Shown one piece after another: positions 19,735 through 27,909 of a stretch of 64,000 bases of DNA (positions within the stretch are counted from its first letter, which is position 1; each line of letters opens with the position of its first letter). The DNA lies in contig NZ_QPKJ02000003.1 in the NCBI RefSeq assembly GCF_003344625.1, positions 682,001 to 746,000 of the forward strand. Direction: 5' to 3'. The DNA comes from Solirubrobacter deserti. GTDB lineage: Bacteria; Actinomycetota; Thermoleophilia; Solirubrobacterales; Solirubrobacteraceae. The position numbers and the translations under genes are program-made. Below the pieces are notes generated by a model that was given only the letters and a program-made list of their open reading frames with translations, did not search any database and was not told where the DNA came from.

Positions 19735-21357
19735 GCAGTTCGCCTCCGGCGCGATCCGCACGTGCAGGAGCGACGGACCGTCCTCCTCGAGCGTCTCGGC
19801 CAGGGCGTCGGGGACCTCGTCGCCGTCGCCGATCGAGCGGACGTTCACGCCGAACGCGCGGGCCAGCAGCTCCCAGTCGGGGCTCGCGCCGAGGTTCACC
19901 GCGGACCGCCGGCCGTTCCAGAACAGGTCCTGCTGCTGGCGGACCATCCCGAGGCAGGCGTTGTCGAGCAGGACGACCTTCACCGGCAGGTCCTCCTCGA
20001 CGGCGGTCGCGAGCTCCTGCACGTTCATCAGGAACGAGCCCTCGCCGGACACGCAGACGACCGGCTTGTCCGGATGCGCGGCCTTGGCGCCGAGCGCGGC
20101 CGGCAGACCGAAGCCCATGGTGCCGAGCCCGCCGCTCGTGATCCACTGACGCGGGTTCTCGAACTTGAGGCGGTTGGCGGCCCACATCTGGTGCTGGCCG
20201 ACGTCGGTGGTGACGATCGCGTCGCCGAGGGCGGCGCTCAGCTGGTCGAGCGCGTCCTCGGGGTCCACGCAGCCGGGCTCGGGATCGGGGGTACGAGCCG
20301 GATGGTCGGCCTGCCAGCCGCGGATCCGTGACCACCAGGCCGCGAGCCGGGCAGGGTCGGGGTCGAGCTTCTCGTAGGCGCGGGTGAGCGCCTCCAGCAC
20401 GAGCTTGGCGTCGCCCACGAGCGGGACATGGACGTCGACGATCTTGCCGATCTCGCTTGGGTCGATGTCTATGTGGACGATCTTCGCGTGCGGCGCGAAC
20501 TCGTCGACCGCGCCGGTCACGCGGTCGTCGAAGCGGGCGCCGATGGCGACGATCAGGTCGGCCTCGTCCATCGCCCAGTTCGCGACCCGCGTGCCGTGCA
20601 TCCCGAGCATCCCGAGCCAGGCGGGATCGGACGCGGGGAACGCGCCGAGCGCCATCAGCGTGGTCGTGACGGGCGCGGCCGTGAGGAGCGCGAAGTCCCG
20701 CAGCTGCTGGGCGGCGCCCGCGTTGACGACGCCGCCGCCGGCGTAGAGCACGGGACGGCGGGCGACCGCCAGGGCCTCGGCCGCGATCCGCACCTGATGG
20801 CCGTTCGGGCGCGGGCACGGGCGGTAGCCGAGGAGTTGGGTGTCGCCGGTGTCCGCGCGCGCGGGCGCCGTGGCGATGTCGTTGGGCAGGTCGATAAGGA
20901 CCGGCCCGGGGCGGCCGCTGGTCGCGATGTGGAGCGCGTCCTGGACGGCCTGGGCGATGTCGTCGGCGCGCTCGATCGCGATCGAGTGCTTGACGATCGG
21001 CTGCGTGATGCCGATCACGTCCGCCTCCTGGAAGGCGTTCGTGCCTCTGAGCGTCGTCTTCACCTGGCCCGTGATGAACAACGTGGGGACGCTGTCCATC
21101 TGCGCGTCGGCGATCGCGGTGACGAGGTTCGTCGCCCCTGGGCCGGACGTTCCGAGGGCGACGCCGGGCTTGCCGGACGCGCGCGCGTAGCCCTCGGCGG
21201 CGTGGCCCGCGCCCTGCTCGTGGCGCATCAGGACGTGGCGGATGGAGCTGTCGAACAGGGCGTCATAGACGGGCAGCGCCGCGCCGCCGGGAACCCCGAA
21301 GATGGTGTCGACGCCCGCGCCCTCGAGCGCGCGGATCAGGGAGTCGGCGCCGCGCAT
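19687..21357 (-). CDS. ilvB: Acetolactate synthase large subunit (ThDP-dependent)
   Basis: A 556-residue enzyme condensing two pyruvates (or pyruvate with 2-oxobutyrate) in valine, leucine and isoleucine synthesis. N-terminal ThDP fold: [46 protein letters not shown] with the catalytic Glu in HEQ. The middle FAD-type domain has [12 protein letters not shown]-terminal domain: [16 protein letters not shown] and the ThDP motif [38 protein letters not shown]. No ilvN follows, so the regulatory subunit is elsewhere or missing. ATG 21357 lacks a Shine-Dalgarno. The upstream leaders rich in branched-chain codons support a biosynthetic, not catabolic, role. Confidence 0.9.
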   Translation of the reverse strand: MRGADSLIRALEGAGVDTIFGVPGGAALPVYDALFDSSIRHVLMRHEQGAGHAAEGYARASGKPGVALGTSGPGATNLVTAIADAQMDSVPTLFITGQVKTTLRGTNAFQEADVIGITQPIVKHSIAIERADDIAQAVQDALHIATSGRPGPVLIDLPNDIATAPARADTGDTQLLGYRPCPRPNGHQVRIAAEALAVARRPVLYAGGGVVNAGAAQQLRDFALLTAAPVTTTLMALGAFPASDPAWLGMLGMHGTRVANWAMDEADLIVAIGARFDDRVTGAVDEFAPHAKIVHIDIDPSEIGKIVDVHVPLVGDAKLVLEALTRAYEKLDPDPARLAAWWSRIRGWQADHPARTPDPEPGCVDPEDALDQLSAALGDAIVTTDVGQHQMWAANRLKFENPRQWITSGGLGTMGFGLPAALGAKAAHPDKPVVCVSGEGSFLMNVQELATAVEEDLPVKVVLLDNACLGMVRQQQDLFWNGRRSAVNLGASPDWELLARAFGVNVRSIGDGDEVPDALAETLEEDGPSLLHVRIAPEANCLPMFKPGGAAREMIG

Positions 21358-21413
21358 GCGCGCTGTGTATGAACGAGGGTGTGCCGGACGGAGGCGAGTA
21401 CGACGAGAAGCAT
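21336..21413 (-). CDS. Second short upstream ORF overlapping ilvB start (putative leader)
   Basis: A 25-codon ORF beginning [12 protein letters not shown]. Codons 2-6 are CTT-CTC-GTC-GTA-CTC, five branched-chain residues in a row. AGGAG lies 5 nt before its ATG, the best ribosome-binding site in this leader, and ACTCCCAGGAGT around it can form a small hairpin. It ends 19-21 bases inside ilvB in another frame (TGA at 21338-21336), so ribosomes finishing it could reinitiate at the ilvB ATG, which has no site of its own. It is too short to judge by homology. Confidence 0.5.
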   Translation of the reverse strand: MLLVVLASVRHTLVHTQRACAAPTP

Positions 21414-21454
21414 GTGGACTCCTGGGAGTTGGATGAGGGCGACGCGAGGGTGCG

Positions 21455-21514
21455 TCAGAGGACGATGAGAAGCGCGGCGGGGAGTACTCGTACTCGTGAG
21501 GCGCGCGCGGTCAT
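21455..21514 (-). CDS. ilv leader peptide (attenuator) rich in Val/Leu/Ile
   Basis: A 19-residue [22 protein letters not shown], with 8 branched-chain residues including the terminal run LLIVL, ending 97 nt before ilvB. It uses GTA twice and CTT once, codons uncommon at this GC content, as expected of a starvation sensor. The ATG follows the stop of the preceding methyltransferase gene directly. CATCCT (21528-21523) lies 8 nt upstream, so the message may start at this ATG, as known for the ilvB leader in Corynebacterium. CGAGTACG (21496-21489) is complementary to CGTACTCG (21402-21395) in the second leader ORF. Confidence 0.7.
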   Translation of the reverse strand: MTARASRVRVLPAALLIVL

Positions 21515-22264
21515 CTAGCGCAAGGATGCCACACGGCGGCGCGCTTTCCTAGCCGCCTTGCGCGCCGTGTTGGTGATCAGCGCGCTGAGCGGCCGCGAGG
21601 TGGTGACGCTGTAGGTCCGCGGCGCGCCGGGGTGCTTGCGCGCCCAGCCCCACCATTCGTCCTCGCGGCGCAGCTCCGTGAAGCTCGGGTGCTGGGCGAC
21701 GATCAGGTCGAACACGGCGCGCAGGTGCGGTTCGGTGCGCTCGGGCTCGGAGAGCTCGCGGTGGACGATTCCGTCGGTGGCGTCGCGGTGCGGGTCCTGC
21801 GCGTAGGTCCAGTGCAGGTCGTCCATCAGGAGCCAGCCGCCGGGCCGCAGCAGTTTCTCGATCAGGATCACGGCGAGGCCGTCGATCGTCCAGTTCTTCG
21901 CGCCGTCCAGGTAGACGAAGTCGTACGCGGGCGTGACGTTGCCGTGCGCGTCCGAGCGCTCCTCGACCTGGGTCTTCAGCCACCACGTGTACGAGGAGAA
22001 CTCGCGCACGACGGTCAGCTCCACGCCGGCGCGGCGCGCGGTCTCCTCCGGGCTCGGGTCGTAGTGCGCTCCGGCGAAGTCGACCGTGGTGACGTTCGCG
22101 CCGGCCGCCGCCATGTACGCCGCGCCGACGCCGTGCGCGGTGCCGAGCTCGAGCACGTCGCGCGCGTCGGTGCGCTGGACGTGCTCGTAGACCAGCCGTC
22201 CCTGCGCGGGCGACATGAACGGAATGCCCGCGATCGCGCGCGCCACTTCGTCGAAGTCCCGCAT
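21515..22264 (-). CDS. Class I SAM-dependent methyltransferase
   Basis: A 249-residue protein with a Rossmann methyltransferase core: VLELGTAHGVGAAYMAAAGANVTTVDFAG (SAM-binding loop, about residues 36-65), YDFVYLDGAKNW (motif II-like) and LRPGGWLLMDDLHW. The layout resembles O-methyltransferase or rhamnosyl/cephalosporin-hydroxylase-type enzymes. The C-terminus is strongly basic (ARKAARKARRRVASLR). Substrate is unknown. It is divergent from selB with a 17-bp gap and is followed directly by the ilv leader. Confidence 0.75.
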   Translation of the reverse strand: MRDFDEVARAIAGIPFMSPAQGRLVYEHVQRTDARDVLELGTAHGVGAAYMAAAGANVTTVDFAGAHYDPSPEETARRAGVELTVVREFSSYTWWLKTQVEERSDAHGNVTPAYDFVYLDGAKNWTIDGLAVILIEKLLRPGGWLLMDDLHWTYAQDPHRDATDGIVHRELSEPERTEPHLRAVFDLIVAQHPSFTELRREDEWWGWARKHPGAPRTYSVTTSRPLSALITNTARKAARKARRRVASLR

Positions 22265-22281
22265 GTCAGGCTCATTCCAGC

Positions 22282-23733
22282 ATGCCGCTCACGCTCGGGA
22301 CCGCGGGCCACATCGACCACGGCAAGACCGCGCTCGTACGCGCGCTGACCGGCGTCGACACCGACCGCCTGCCCGAGGAGCAGGCCCGTGGCATCTCGAT
22401 CGCGCTCGGCTACGCGCCGCTGGCCCTGCCCGGCGGGAGGGTGTCCGTGGTGGACGTGCCGGGCCACGAGCGCTTCGTGCGCACGATGGTCGCGGGGGCG
22501 ACCGGCATCGACCTCTACCTGATGGTCGTCGCGGCCGACGACGGCGTGATGCCCCAGACGCGCGAGCACGCCGCCGTGCTGGCCGCGCTCGGTGTGTCCG
22601 TCGGGGTGGTGGCGATCACCAAGTCCGACCTCGCTGACCCCGCGCGAGCCGCCGCGGAGGCCGCCGAGCTGCTGCCGGGTGCCGAGCGCGTGCCCGTGTC
22701 CTCGCGCACGGGTGCGGGCCTGGACGAGCTGCGCGCGGCGGTGGCCCGCGCGGCGGAGCGGGTCGCGACGCGGGTCTCGGACGGCCCGGCGAGGCTGCAC
22801 GTGGACCGCGCCTTCACGATCAAGGGCGCCGGCACCGTCGTCACGGGCACGCTGTGGTCCGGCACGGTGGCGCGCGGCGACCACGTGACCGTGCTCCCGG
22901 CGGACCGCGACGCGCGGGTCCGCGGCGTCGAGGTCCACGACGAGCCGGTGGAGCGCGCCGAGGCGGGCCAGCGCGTCGCCCTGAACCTGGTTCTCGGCCG
23001 CGACGAAGTCGCGCGCGGGGACGTGATCGTGGTCGGCGAGACCCTGGAGGCGACGTATCGCGTCGACGTCGCGCTCACCTGGGCTACGCCCGACGCGCGG
23101 CCCGACGGCGGCGCGCGCGTCGCCGTCCATCACGGCACGCGCGAGTCCGCGGCGCGGCTCGTCGAGCTCGGCGGCCGCTTCTTCCAGCTGCGGCTGGAGG
23201 AGCCGATCGTGCCCGCGGCGGGCGACCGGCTCGTGATCCGGTCACTGGCGCCGCCGGACACGCTCGGCGGCGGTGTCGTGCTCGATCCGGCCCCGCGTCG
23301 CCACGGGCCGAGCCGCGACCTGCTCGCCCGGCTCACCCGGCTCGAGCGCGGCGAGCCGGAACCCGAGGCGCCTCCGGCCGAGCCCGCGCCCGCGCCGCAG
23401 CGCGCGCCGCTCGGCCCCCGGGCGCTCGCGCTCGAGGCAGCGCTGCTCGCCGCCGCCCACGAGCCGCCGCCCGACGAGGACGCGGAGTCGCTGGCGGCGC
23501 TGCGCGAGCACGGCCGCGCCGTGCGGCTCGGGCCGACCATGCACATCCACGTCGACGCGCTCGCGGCCGTCCGCGAGCGCGTGGTCGCGATGGACGAGAT
23601 CACGCTGGCCGGCCTGCGCGACGAGCTGCAGACCTCGCGCAAGTACGCGCAAGCGCTGCTGGAGGCGTTCGACCGCGAGGGACTGACGCTGCGCCGCGGC
23701 GACGTCCGCGTGCTGCGGCAGCGGCGTGGTTGA
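22282..23733 (+). CDS. selB: Selenocysteine-specific elongation factor SelB, short form
   Basis: A 483-residue GTPase delivering Sec-tRNA(Sec) to UGA codons with a SECIS element. G1 is [12 protein letters not shown], the switch region has [12 protein letters not shown]3 is DVPGHERFV and G4 is TKSD. Beta-barrel domains include [23 protein letters not shown]. The C-terminal half is reduced: one winged-helix pair seems to be missing relative to the usual ~600 residues, but the last one keeps [21 protein letters not shown] and RRGDVRVL, the SECIS-binding domain signature. Selenoprotein genes and selC were not seen here. Confidence 0.93.
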   Translation: MPLTLGTAGHIDHGKTALVRALTGVDTDRLPEEQARGISIALGYAPLALPGGRVSVVDVPGHERFVRTMVAGATGIDLYLMVVAADDGVMPQTREHAAVLAALGVSVGVVAITKSDLADPARAAAEAAELLPGAERVPVSSRTGAGLDELRAAVARAAERVATRVSDGPARLHVDRAFTIKGAGTVVTGTLWSGTVARGDHVTVLPADRDARVRGVEVHDEPVERAEAGQRVALNLVLGRDEVARGDVIVVGETLEATYRVDVALTWATPDARPDGGARVAVHHGTRESAARLVELGGRFFQLRLEEPIVPAAGDRLVIRSLAPPDTLGGGVVLDPAPRRHGPSRDLLARLTRLERGEPEPEAPPAEPAPAPQRAPLGPRALALEAALLAAAHEPPPDEDAESLAALREHGRAVRLGPTMHIHVDALAAVRERVVAMDEITLAGLRDELQTSRKYAQALLEAFDREGLTLRRGDVRVLRQRRG

Positions 23734-23793
23734 ACGCAACGTCAACGGCGAGCGCACCCACCCGGGCGGGGCGCGCGCTTACGGCCCAGTGAG

Positions 23794-23919
23794 GTCCGGT
23801 TCCCGGACTGCGTGAACGCCTGGGCGCTCACGCACACGCCCTTTCAGGCCGGGAGCGCCGGCCGTGGTGAGGGGTGCAGCAGGGAGCTTTCGCTGAGCGG
23901 AAGGAGACTGCGGCACCCC
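23794..23919. other. Cluster of four hairpins between convergent selB and tenA
   Basis: Four successive inverted repeats: 23794-23808 (GTCCGG/CCGGAC, TTC loop); 23812-23831 (9-bp arms, one mismatch); 23847-23863 (GGCCGG/CCGGCC, 5-nt loop); and 23871-23919, a longer composite stem with outer GGGGTGC/GCACCCC, a 4-bp helix, a purine-rich 4x4 internal loop and an apical 7-bp stem. No T-run follows. It may be a bidirectional terminator array or a structured RNA. I could not fold it into a tRNA-Sec, TPP riboswitch or SRP RNA. The rest of 23734-23956 shows no gene. Confidence 0.45.
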
Positions 23920-23956
23920 CCTGCGCGACACGAGCCCGAGCGAATCGCCCGCGGTG

Positions 23957-24589
23957 TCACGCGGCCGCGGACTGCCAGGCGGCTTCCCAGAACGCGAGCT
24001 CGTGCCGCGATGAGGCCACGAACGCCTCGCGCATCCGGTCCAAGTCGCCTTCGACCTCGTCCAGCAGCTCGCGCGACCACGCCGCGAGCTCCCCGAACTC
24101 CTCGCTCGCGTACATCTCGATCCATTCGCCGTACCGCGCCGACGTCGCCGACGACGCCAACGCCGTCCCGATCTCCGCATAGCCCCACATGCACGGCGCG
24201 ACCGCCGCGACCAGCTCGGCGAAGTCGCCCAAGGACGCGACGCGCAGGAGGAAGTCGCAGTAGGCGGCGGTCGCGGGCTCGACCACCGTCGCCTCCAGGT
24301 CGTGCACATCCCAGCGGGCGGCGAACGAGCGGTGCAGCTCCATCTCGGTCTCCAGCACCGCCAGCGACAACGCCGCGAAGCGCCGCATCCACGAGAGCCG
24401 CGGCGCCCGGGCGGCGCCCAGCGACAGCAGCCGCCCGTAGTCGATGAGGAACCGGTAGTCCTGCCGGACGTACCACTGGAAGACGCGCTCGTCCAACGTC
24501 CCGTCGCCGATCCCGCGCACGAACGGATGCGTCAGGGACGCCTCCCACAGCTCGGCGGCGGCGTCGCGCAGCGCCAGCGAGCGGATCAA
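23957..24589 (-). CDS. tenA: TenA/THI-4 family protein (aminopyrimidine aminohydrolase-like)
   Basis: A 210-residue all-helical protein of the heme-oxygenase-like TenA family, which salvages thiamin pyrimidine fragments. Recognisable parts: LWEASLTHPFVRGIGDGTLDERVFQWYVRQDYRFLIDYGR, ETEMELHRSFA, TTAYCDFL-like (here ATAAYCDFLL), and APCMWGYAEIG with Cys replacing or matching the active-site Cys region, then WIEMYASEEFGELAAW. Start is a TTG that overlaps the ferritin stop as TTGA, giving the expected N-terminus. No thiamin riboswitch precedes the unit. The link with ferritin is unexplained. Confidence 0.85.
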   Translation of the reverse strand: MIRSLALRDAAAELWEASLTHPFVRGIGDGTLDERVFQWYVRQDYRFLIDYGRLLSLGAARAPRLSWMRRFAALSLAVLETEMELHRSFAARWDVHDLEATVVEPATAAYCDFLLRVASLGDFAELVAAVAPCMWGYAEIGTALASSATSARYGEWIEMYASEEFGELAAWSRELLDEVEGDLDRMREAFVASSRHELAFWEAAWQSAAA

Positions 24590-25119
24590 CCGCCGGCGCC
24601 CGCGGCCGCCGGCGCGGTCGGGTCGGCGCCCTCGGAGTCGGCCATCTCGCGGGCCATGAAGTTCTCGATGTCCATCGGGTCGTCCTTGGAGCGCTCGACG
24701 ACGCGCAGCAGGTCGCTCATCGTGGCGACCTCCTCGACCTGCTCCTTGATGAACCACTGCATGAACTGCTCGCTGGTGTAGTCGCCCTCGGCGCGGGCGC
24801 AGCCGGCGAGCGCGTTGATCTGCTCGGTCACGCGCTTCTCCTGCGCGAGCGCCAGCGCGACGGGCTCGACGATGTCGGCGAAGCGCACCTGGGGCGCCAG
24901 CACGCCCGGGATCACGACGTCGGCGTCCGCGTCGATCAGGTACTGGACCATCATCATCGCGTGGTCGCGCTCCTCCAGCGCCTGCGCGTAGAAGAAGCGC
25001 GCGAGCTGCGGGAGCGTCTCGGCGTCGTAGTGGACGGCGCAGGCGACGTACTGCTGGTGTGCGGCGTACTCGTGCGCGATCTGCTCGTTCAGGAGCTTGA
25101 CAAAGGCGTCGGCGGCCAT
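24586..25119 (-). CDS. Ferritin-like iron-storage protein
   Basis: A 177-residue four-helix ferritin that oxidises and stores iron in 24-mer shells. It shows LLNEQIAHEYAAHQQYVACAVHYD (helix A with Glu ligands), FFYAQALEERDHAMMMVQYL (ExxH dinuclear site) and EQFMQWFIKEQVEEVATMSDLL (later Glu ligands). The C-terminal tail is Ala/Gly-rich and disordered. It is cotranslated with tenA (TTGA overlap). Upstream it shares a 28-bp gap with a divergent Cys-rich peptide gene. Confidence 0.9.
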   Translation of the reverse strand: MAADAFVKLLNEQIAHEYAAHQQYVACAVHYDAETLPQLARFFYAQALEERDHAMMMVQYLIDADADVVIPGVLAPQVRFADIVEPVALALAQEKRVTEQINALAGCARAEGDYTSEQFMQWFIKEQVEEVATMSDLLRVVERSKDDPMDIENFMAREMADSEGADPTAPAAAGAGG

Positions 25120-25128
25120 TAAGCGCGG

Positions 25129-25138
25129 ATGCTATACC
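25129..25138. promoter_or_regulatory. Symmetric divergent -10 region, ferritin / Cys-rich peptide
   Basis: ATGCTATACC reads as TATACC on the plus strand (25133-25138, 9 nt before the TTG at 25148) and as TAGCAT (25134-25129, 9 nt before the ferritin ATG) or TATAGC on the minus strand. One AT-rich core can therefore serve both genes. No Fur-box dyad was evident. Confidence 0.5.
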
Positions 25139-25147
25139 GACGACCCC

Positions 25148-25357
25148 TTGGCGAAGAAGAAGTCGAAGACCAAGCCGGACGGACCCAAGCTCGTGAAGGT
25201 CAAGGGCAAGTGCTGCAAGAGCCGGCCGCGGTGCAAGAAGTGCCCGGTCGTGTGCAAGCGGCTGTCCAACCAAGGACTCGCGGAACGGTTGCCGAACGGC
25301 AACTACGTGTTGAGCATCGACGTGAGCAAGAAAGTGCTCAAGGCGGCGCGCGGGTAG
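25148..25357 (+). CDS. Small basic Cys-rich protein, conserved-looking
   Basis: A 69-residue, Lys/Arg-rich protein with a cysteine cluster [19 protein letters not shown] (Cys 22, 23, 29, 32, 36). The pattern could bind a metal or Fe-S cluster. Small proteins with this CC-x5-C-x2-C pattern are, to my memory, common in actinobacteria but uncharacterised. The TTG start at 25148 is chosen from the promoter spacing and because upstream codons run into the ferritin promoter. Divergence from a ferritin gene hints at a metal-related role; this is inference. Confidence 0.65.
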   Translation: MAKKKSKTKPDGPKLVKVKGKCCKSRPRCKKCPVVCKRLSNQGLAERLPNGNYVLSIDVSKKVLKAARG

Positions 25358-25366
25358 CCGGCTGGC

Positions 25367-25372
25367 TATCCT
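25367..25372 (+). promoter_or_regulatory. -10 box for UDP-glucuronate decarboxylase gene
   Basis: TATCCT ends 8 nt before the ATG at 25381. There is no Shine-Dalgarno, so a leaderless mRNA is likely. Confidence 0.5.
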
Positions 25373-25380
25373 GGCAGCCC

Positions 25381-26331
25381 ATGGCCACCTGCCTCGTAAC
25401 CGGTGGCAGCGGCTTTCTCGGATCGCACTTGTGCGATGCGTTGTTGGCACGGGGTCACCGAGTGATCTGCGTCGACAACTTCGACACCGGGTCGCTCGCC
25501 AACATCAAGCATCTGCGTGGACCGGACTTCGTGTTCATGCACAAGGACGTCACGGAGCCGTTCTTCGTCGACGAGCCGGTCGACTTCGTGTTCCACTTCG
25601 CCAGCCCGGCGAGCCCGATCGACTACCTGCGGCTCCCGCTGCACACGTTGAAGGTCGGCTCCTACGGCACGCATCACGCGCTCGGCCTGGCGAAGCTGCA
25701 TCGCGCCCGCTTCCTGACGGCGTCGACGTCCGAGGTCTACGGCGACCCGCAGGTGCATCCGCAGCCCGAGTCCTACTGGGGCCACGTGAACCCGATCGGC
25801 CCGCGCGGCGTCTACGACGAGGCCAAGCGCTACGCCGAGGCGCTGACGATGGCCTACCACCGTCAGCAGGGCGTGGACACCGCGATCGTGCGCATCTTCA
25901 ACACGTACGGCCCGCGCATGCGCCCGCACGACGGCCGGGCGATCCCGACCTTCCTGCGCCAGGCGCTGCAGGACAAGCCGATCACCGTGTTCGGCACCGG
26001 CCAGCAGACCCGCTCGTTCTGCTACGTCGACGATCTGATCGACGGCATCATCCGGCTCTCGGAGTCCGGCGTCCATCAGCCCGTGAACATCGGCAACCCG
26101 CACGAGTTCACGCTGCTGGAGCTGGCCAAGACGGTGATCGAAGTGACCGGCTCGCGCTCGGAGATCGTGTTCGAGGCGCTGCCGACCGACGACCCGCAGG
26201 TGCGCCAGCCGGACATCACGCTCGCACGGGAGCTGCTTGGCTGGGAGCCGACCGTGACCCTGCGCGATGGCCTCCAGCGGACGCTGGACGCGGCCGGGAC
26301 CGGCGCGCTGACCGGCGCTCTGCCGGCCTAG
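25381..26331 (+). CDS. UDP-glucuronate decarboxylase (UXS-type SDR)
   Basis: A 316-residue extended short-chain dehydrogenase that would convert UDP-glucuronate to UDP-xylose with tightly bound NAD. N-terminal [20 protein letters not shown] is the Rossmann loop. [86 protein letters not shown] (with the YxxxK catalytic pair) and [16 protein letters not shown] are characteristic of UXS enzymes. It probably opens the polysaccharide locus; UDP-glucose dehydrogenase activity would come from a nucleotide-sugar dehydrogenase such as 47690 or 51824. Confidence 0.88.
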   Translation: MATCLVTGGSGFLGSHLCDALLARGHRVICVDNFDTGSLANIKHLRGPDFVFMHKDVTEPFFVDEPVDFVFHFASPASPIDYLRLPLHTLKVGSYGTHHALGLAKLHRARFLTASTSEVYGDPQVHPQPESYWGHVNPIGPRGVYDEAKRYAEALTMAYHRQQGVDTAIVRIFNTYGPRMRPHDGRAIPTFLRQALQDKPITVFGTGQQTRSFCYVDDLIDGIIRLSESGVHQPVNIGNPHEFTLLELAKTVIEVTGSRSEIVFEALPTDDPQVRQPDITLARELLGWEPTVTLRDGLQRTLDAAGTGALTGALPA

Positions 26332-26342
26332 CCGCGAGAATG

Positions 26343-26368
26343 CGCGCGACTCCCCTCGGAGTCGCGCG
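26343..26368 (+). terminator. Hairpin between UXS and sugar-transferase genes
   Basis: An 11-bp perfect stem CGCGCGACTCC (26343-26353) / GGAGTCGCGCG (26358-26368) with a CCTC loop is followed by TT only. It may attenuate or terminate transcription after the decarboxylase gene or stabilise its mRNA. The GTG of the next gene is 17 nt downstream. Confidence 0.5.
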
Positions 26369-26385
26369 TTGAAGTACCGAAGCCA

Positions 26386-27909
26386 GTGGCCGACACCCAG
26401 ACCAAGACCCCCGAGACGCGCGCGCACACCCGCGCGCCGCAGACGATGGTGCTGCCACCGGTGGACGTGCGCCGCAAGCGCCCGCCGCTGCTCTCCTTCC
26501 TGTTGCGGATGGAGACGCTCCGCAAGGCGTCGCGCGTGGTCTCGCTGCTCGCCCTGGACTTCGCGTGCCTGTACGCCGCGCTGGTCGTCGCGCTGATGGT
26601 CAAGGCCGTCGTGCGCGACGGCGAATGGGCGTGGGACGCGTCCCTGCACGAGGCGCGCGAGACGATCGCCTTCGCCTATCTGGTCACGGTCCTGCTGTTC
26701 GCCCGCTCCGGCCTGTACGCCGAGCGCGCGCAGCGACCGGGCATCGCACGGATCGTCTCGTCGCTGTTCCAGGTGACGGTCGTGTCGCTGATCTTCGCGC
26801 TGGTCAACGGCAGCGAGGACTACAACAGCTACTACATCTTCTACGGCACGCTGGTCTTCGCCGTGATCATCCTCGGCTCGGCGCGGTGGATGTACGAGAA
26901 GGTCACGGGCATGATCCTGCGCGCGGCGGGCTACCGCCGGCGCGCGGTGCTCGTCGGCTCCGGCCGCCACATCGAGGACGTCGCGCACGCGCTGCGCGAC
27001 GAGGTGCACGTCCCCGTCGAGATGGTCGGCTTCATCTCCCTCACGCCGCGGCCGGACAACGGCCTGCGCTCGCTGGGCCGGATCGAGGACGTCGCCGACG
27101 TGCTGGACGTCTACCGCGTGCAGGAAGTGATCATCGCCGACCCGGACTTCCCGGAGGAGCGCGCCGTCGAGCTCGTGGACACCTGCCACCAGCGCGGCGT
27201 GACCGTGCGCGTGGCGCCGTCGACGATGGAGATCCTCGTCCAGCGCGCGGAGCTCGTCCCGGGCACATCGGTGCCGCTGTTCGAGCTGCGGCCGCCGGTC
27301 TTCGACGGCATCGACTACTTCATCAAGCGCTCGTTCGACGTGTTCGTGTCGCTGCTGCTGCTGGGGCTGCTCTCGCCCGTGCTGGCCGTCCTCGGGCTGC
27401 TCGTCCGGCTGTCGTCGCGCGGCCCGGTGATCTACCGCTCCTACCGTCCCGGCATCGGCGGGGCCGCGTTCGCGTGCCTGAAGTTCCGGACGATGTACTC
27501 GGACGCCGATCAGCGCCAGGCCGACCTGGAGTCGCTCAACGAGGCGAGCGGCGCGCTGTTCAAGATCAAGCGCGACCCGCGCCTGACGCCCGTGGGGCGC
27601 TTCCTGCGCCGCTACTCGCTCGACGAGCTCCCGCAGCTGGTGAACGTGTTGCGCGGCGAGATGTCGCTCGTCGGCCCGCGCCCGCTCCCGCAGCGCGACT
27701 TCGACAAGCTCGACGACTGGCACAAGAAGCGCTACCTCGTCACGCCCGGCATGACCGGCCTGTGGCAGATCTCGGGGCGCTCGGAGCTGGACTTCGACGA
27801 TCTGGTGCGGCTCGACTTCCTCTATCTCGAGCGCTGGTCGGTCGGGCTCGACCTCGCGATCCTGCTCAAGACGATCCCGGCCGTGCTACTGCGCCGGGGC
27901 GCCTACTAG
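26386..27909 (+). CDS. Polyprenyl-phosphate sugar-1-phosphate transferase (WbaP/CpsE-like)
   Basis: A 507-residue membrane enzyme that starts repeat-unit assembly by moving a sugar-1-phosphate onto undecaprenyl phosphate. The N-terminal half has four predicted membrane helices (from about residue 48) and a nucleotide-binding-like soluble domain (RRAVLVGSGRHIEDVAHAL). The C-terminal catalytic domain starts at IKRSFDVFVSLLLLGLLSP, then KFRTMYSDAD, GRFLRRYSLDELPQLVNVLRGEMSLVGPRPLP, and GMTGLWQISGRSELDF. GTG start. Its 3' end overlaps the convergent metallo-hydrolase by 24 bp. Confidence 0.92.
   Translation: MADTQTKTPETRAHTRAPQTMVLPPVDVRRKRPPLLSFLLRMETLRKASRVVSLLALDFACLYAALVVALMVKAVVRDGEWAWDASLHEARETIAFAYLVTVLLFARSGLYAERAQRPGIARIVSSLFQVTVVSLIFALVNGSEDYNSYYIFYGTLVFAVIILGSARWMYEKVTGMILRAAGYRRRAVLVGSGRHIEDVAHALRDEVHVPVEMVGFISLTPRPDNGLRSLGRIEDVADVLDVYRVQEVIIADPDFPEERAVELVDTCHQRGVTVRVAPSTMEILVQRAELVPGTSVPLFELRPPVFDGIDYFIKRSFDVFVSLLLLGLLSPVLAVLGLLVRLSSRGPVIYRSYRPGIGGAAFACLKFRTMYSDADQRQADLESLNEASGALFKIKRDPRLTPVGRFLRRYSLDELPQLVNVLRGEMSLVGPRPLPQRDFDKLDDWHKKRYLVTPGMTGLWQISGRSELDFDDLVRLDFLYLERWSVGLDLAILLKTIPAVLLRRGAY

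Noticed and set aside
21357..21413. Extending IlvB upstream to the ATG at 21413
   Set aside because: That ATG is in a different frame from ilvB (56-nt offset) and gives a separate 25-codon ORF.
23871..23919. TPP riboswitch, suggested by GGGGTGC and CTGAG near tenA
   Set aside because: It lies downstream of tenA, reads CTGAGC rather than CTGAGA, and the GAACCTGA-type second half is missing.
23734..23956. tRNA-Sec (selC) next to selB
   Set aside because: No 8-bp acceptor, TTCGA-type T-loop or UCA anticodon loop with paired stem could be built on either strand, by eye.
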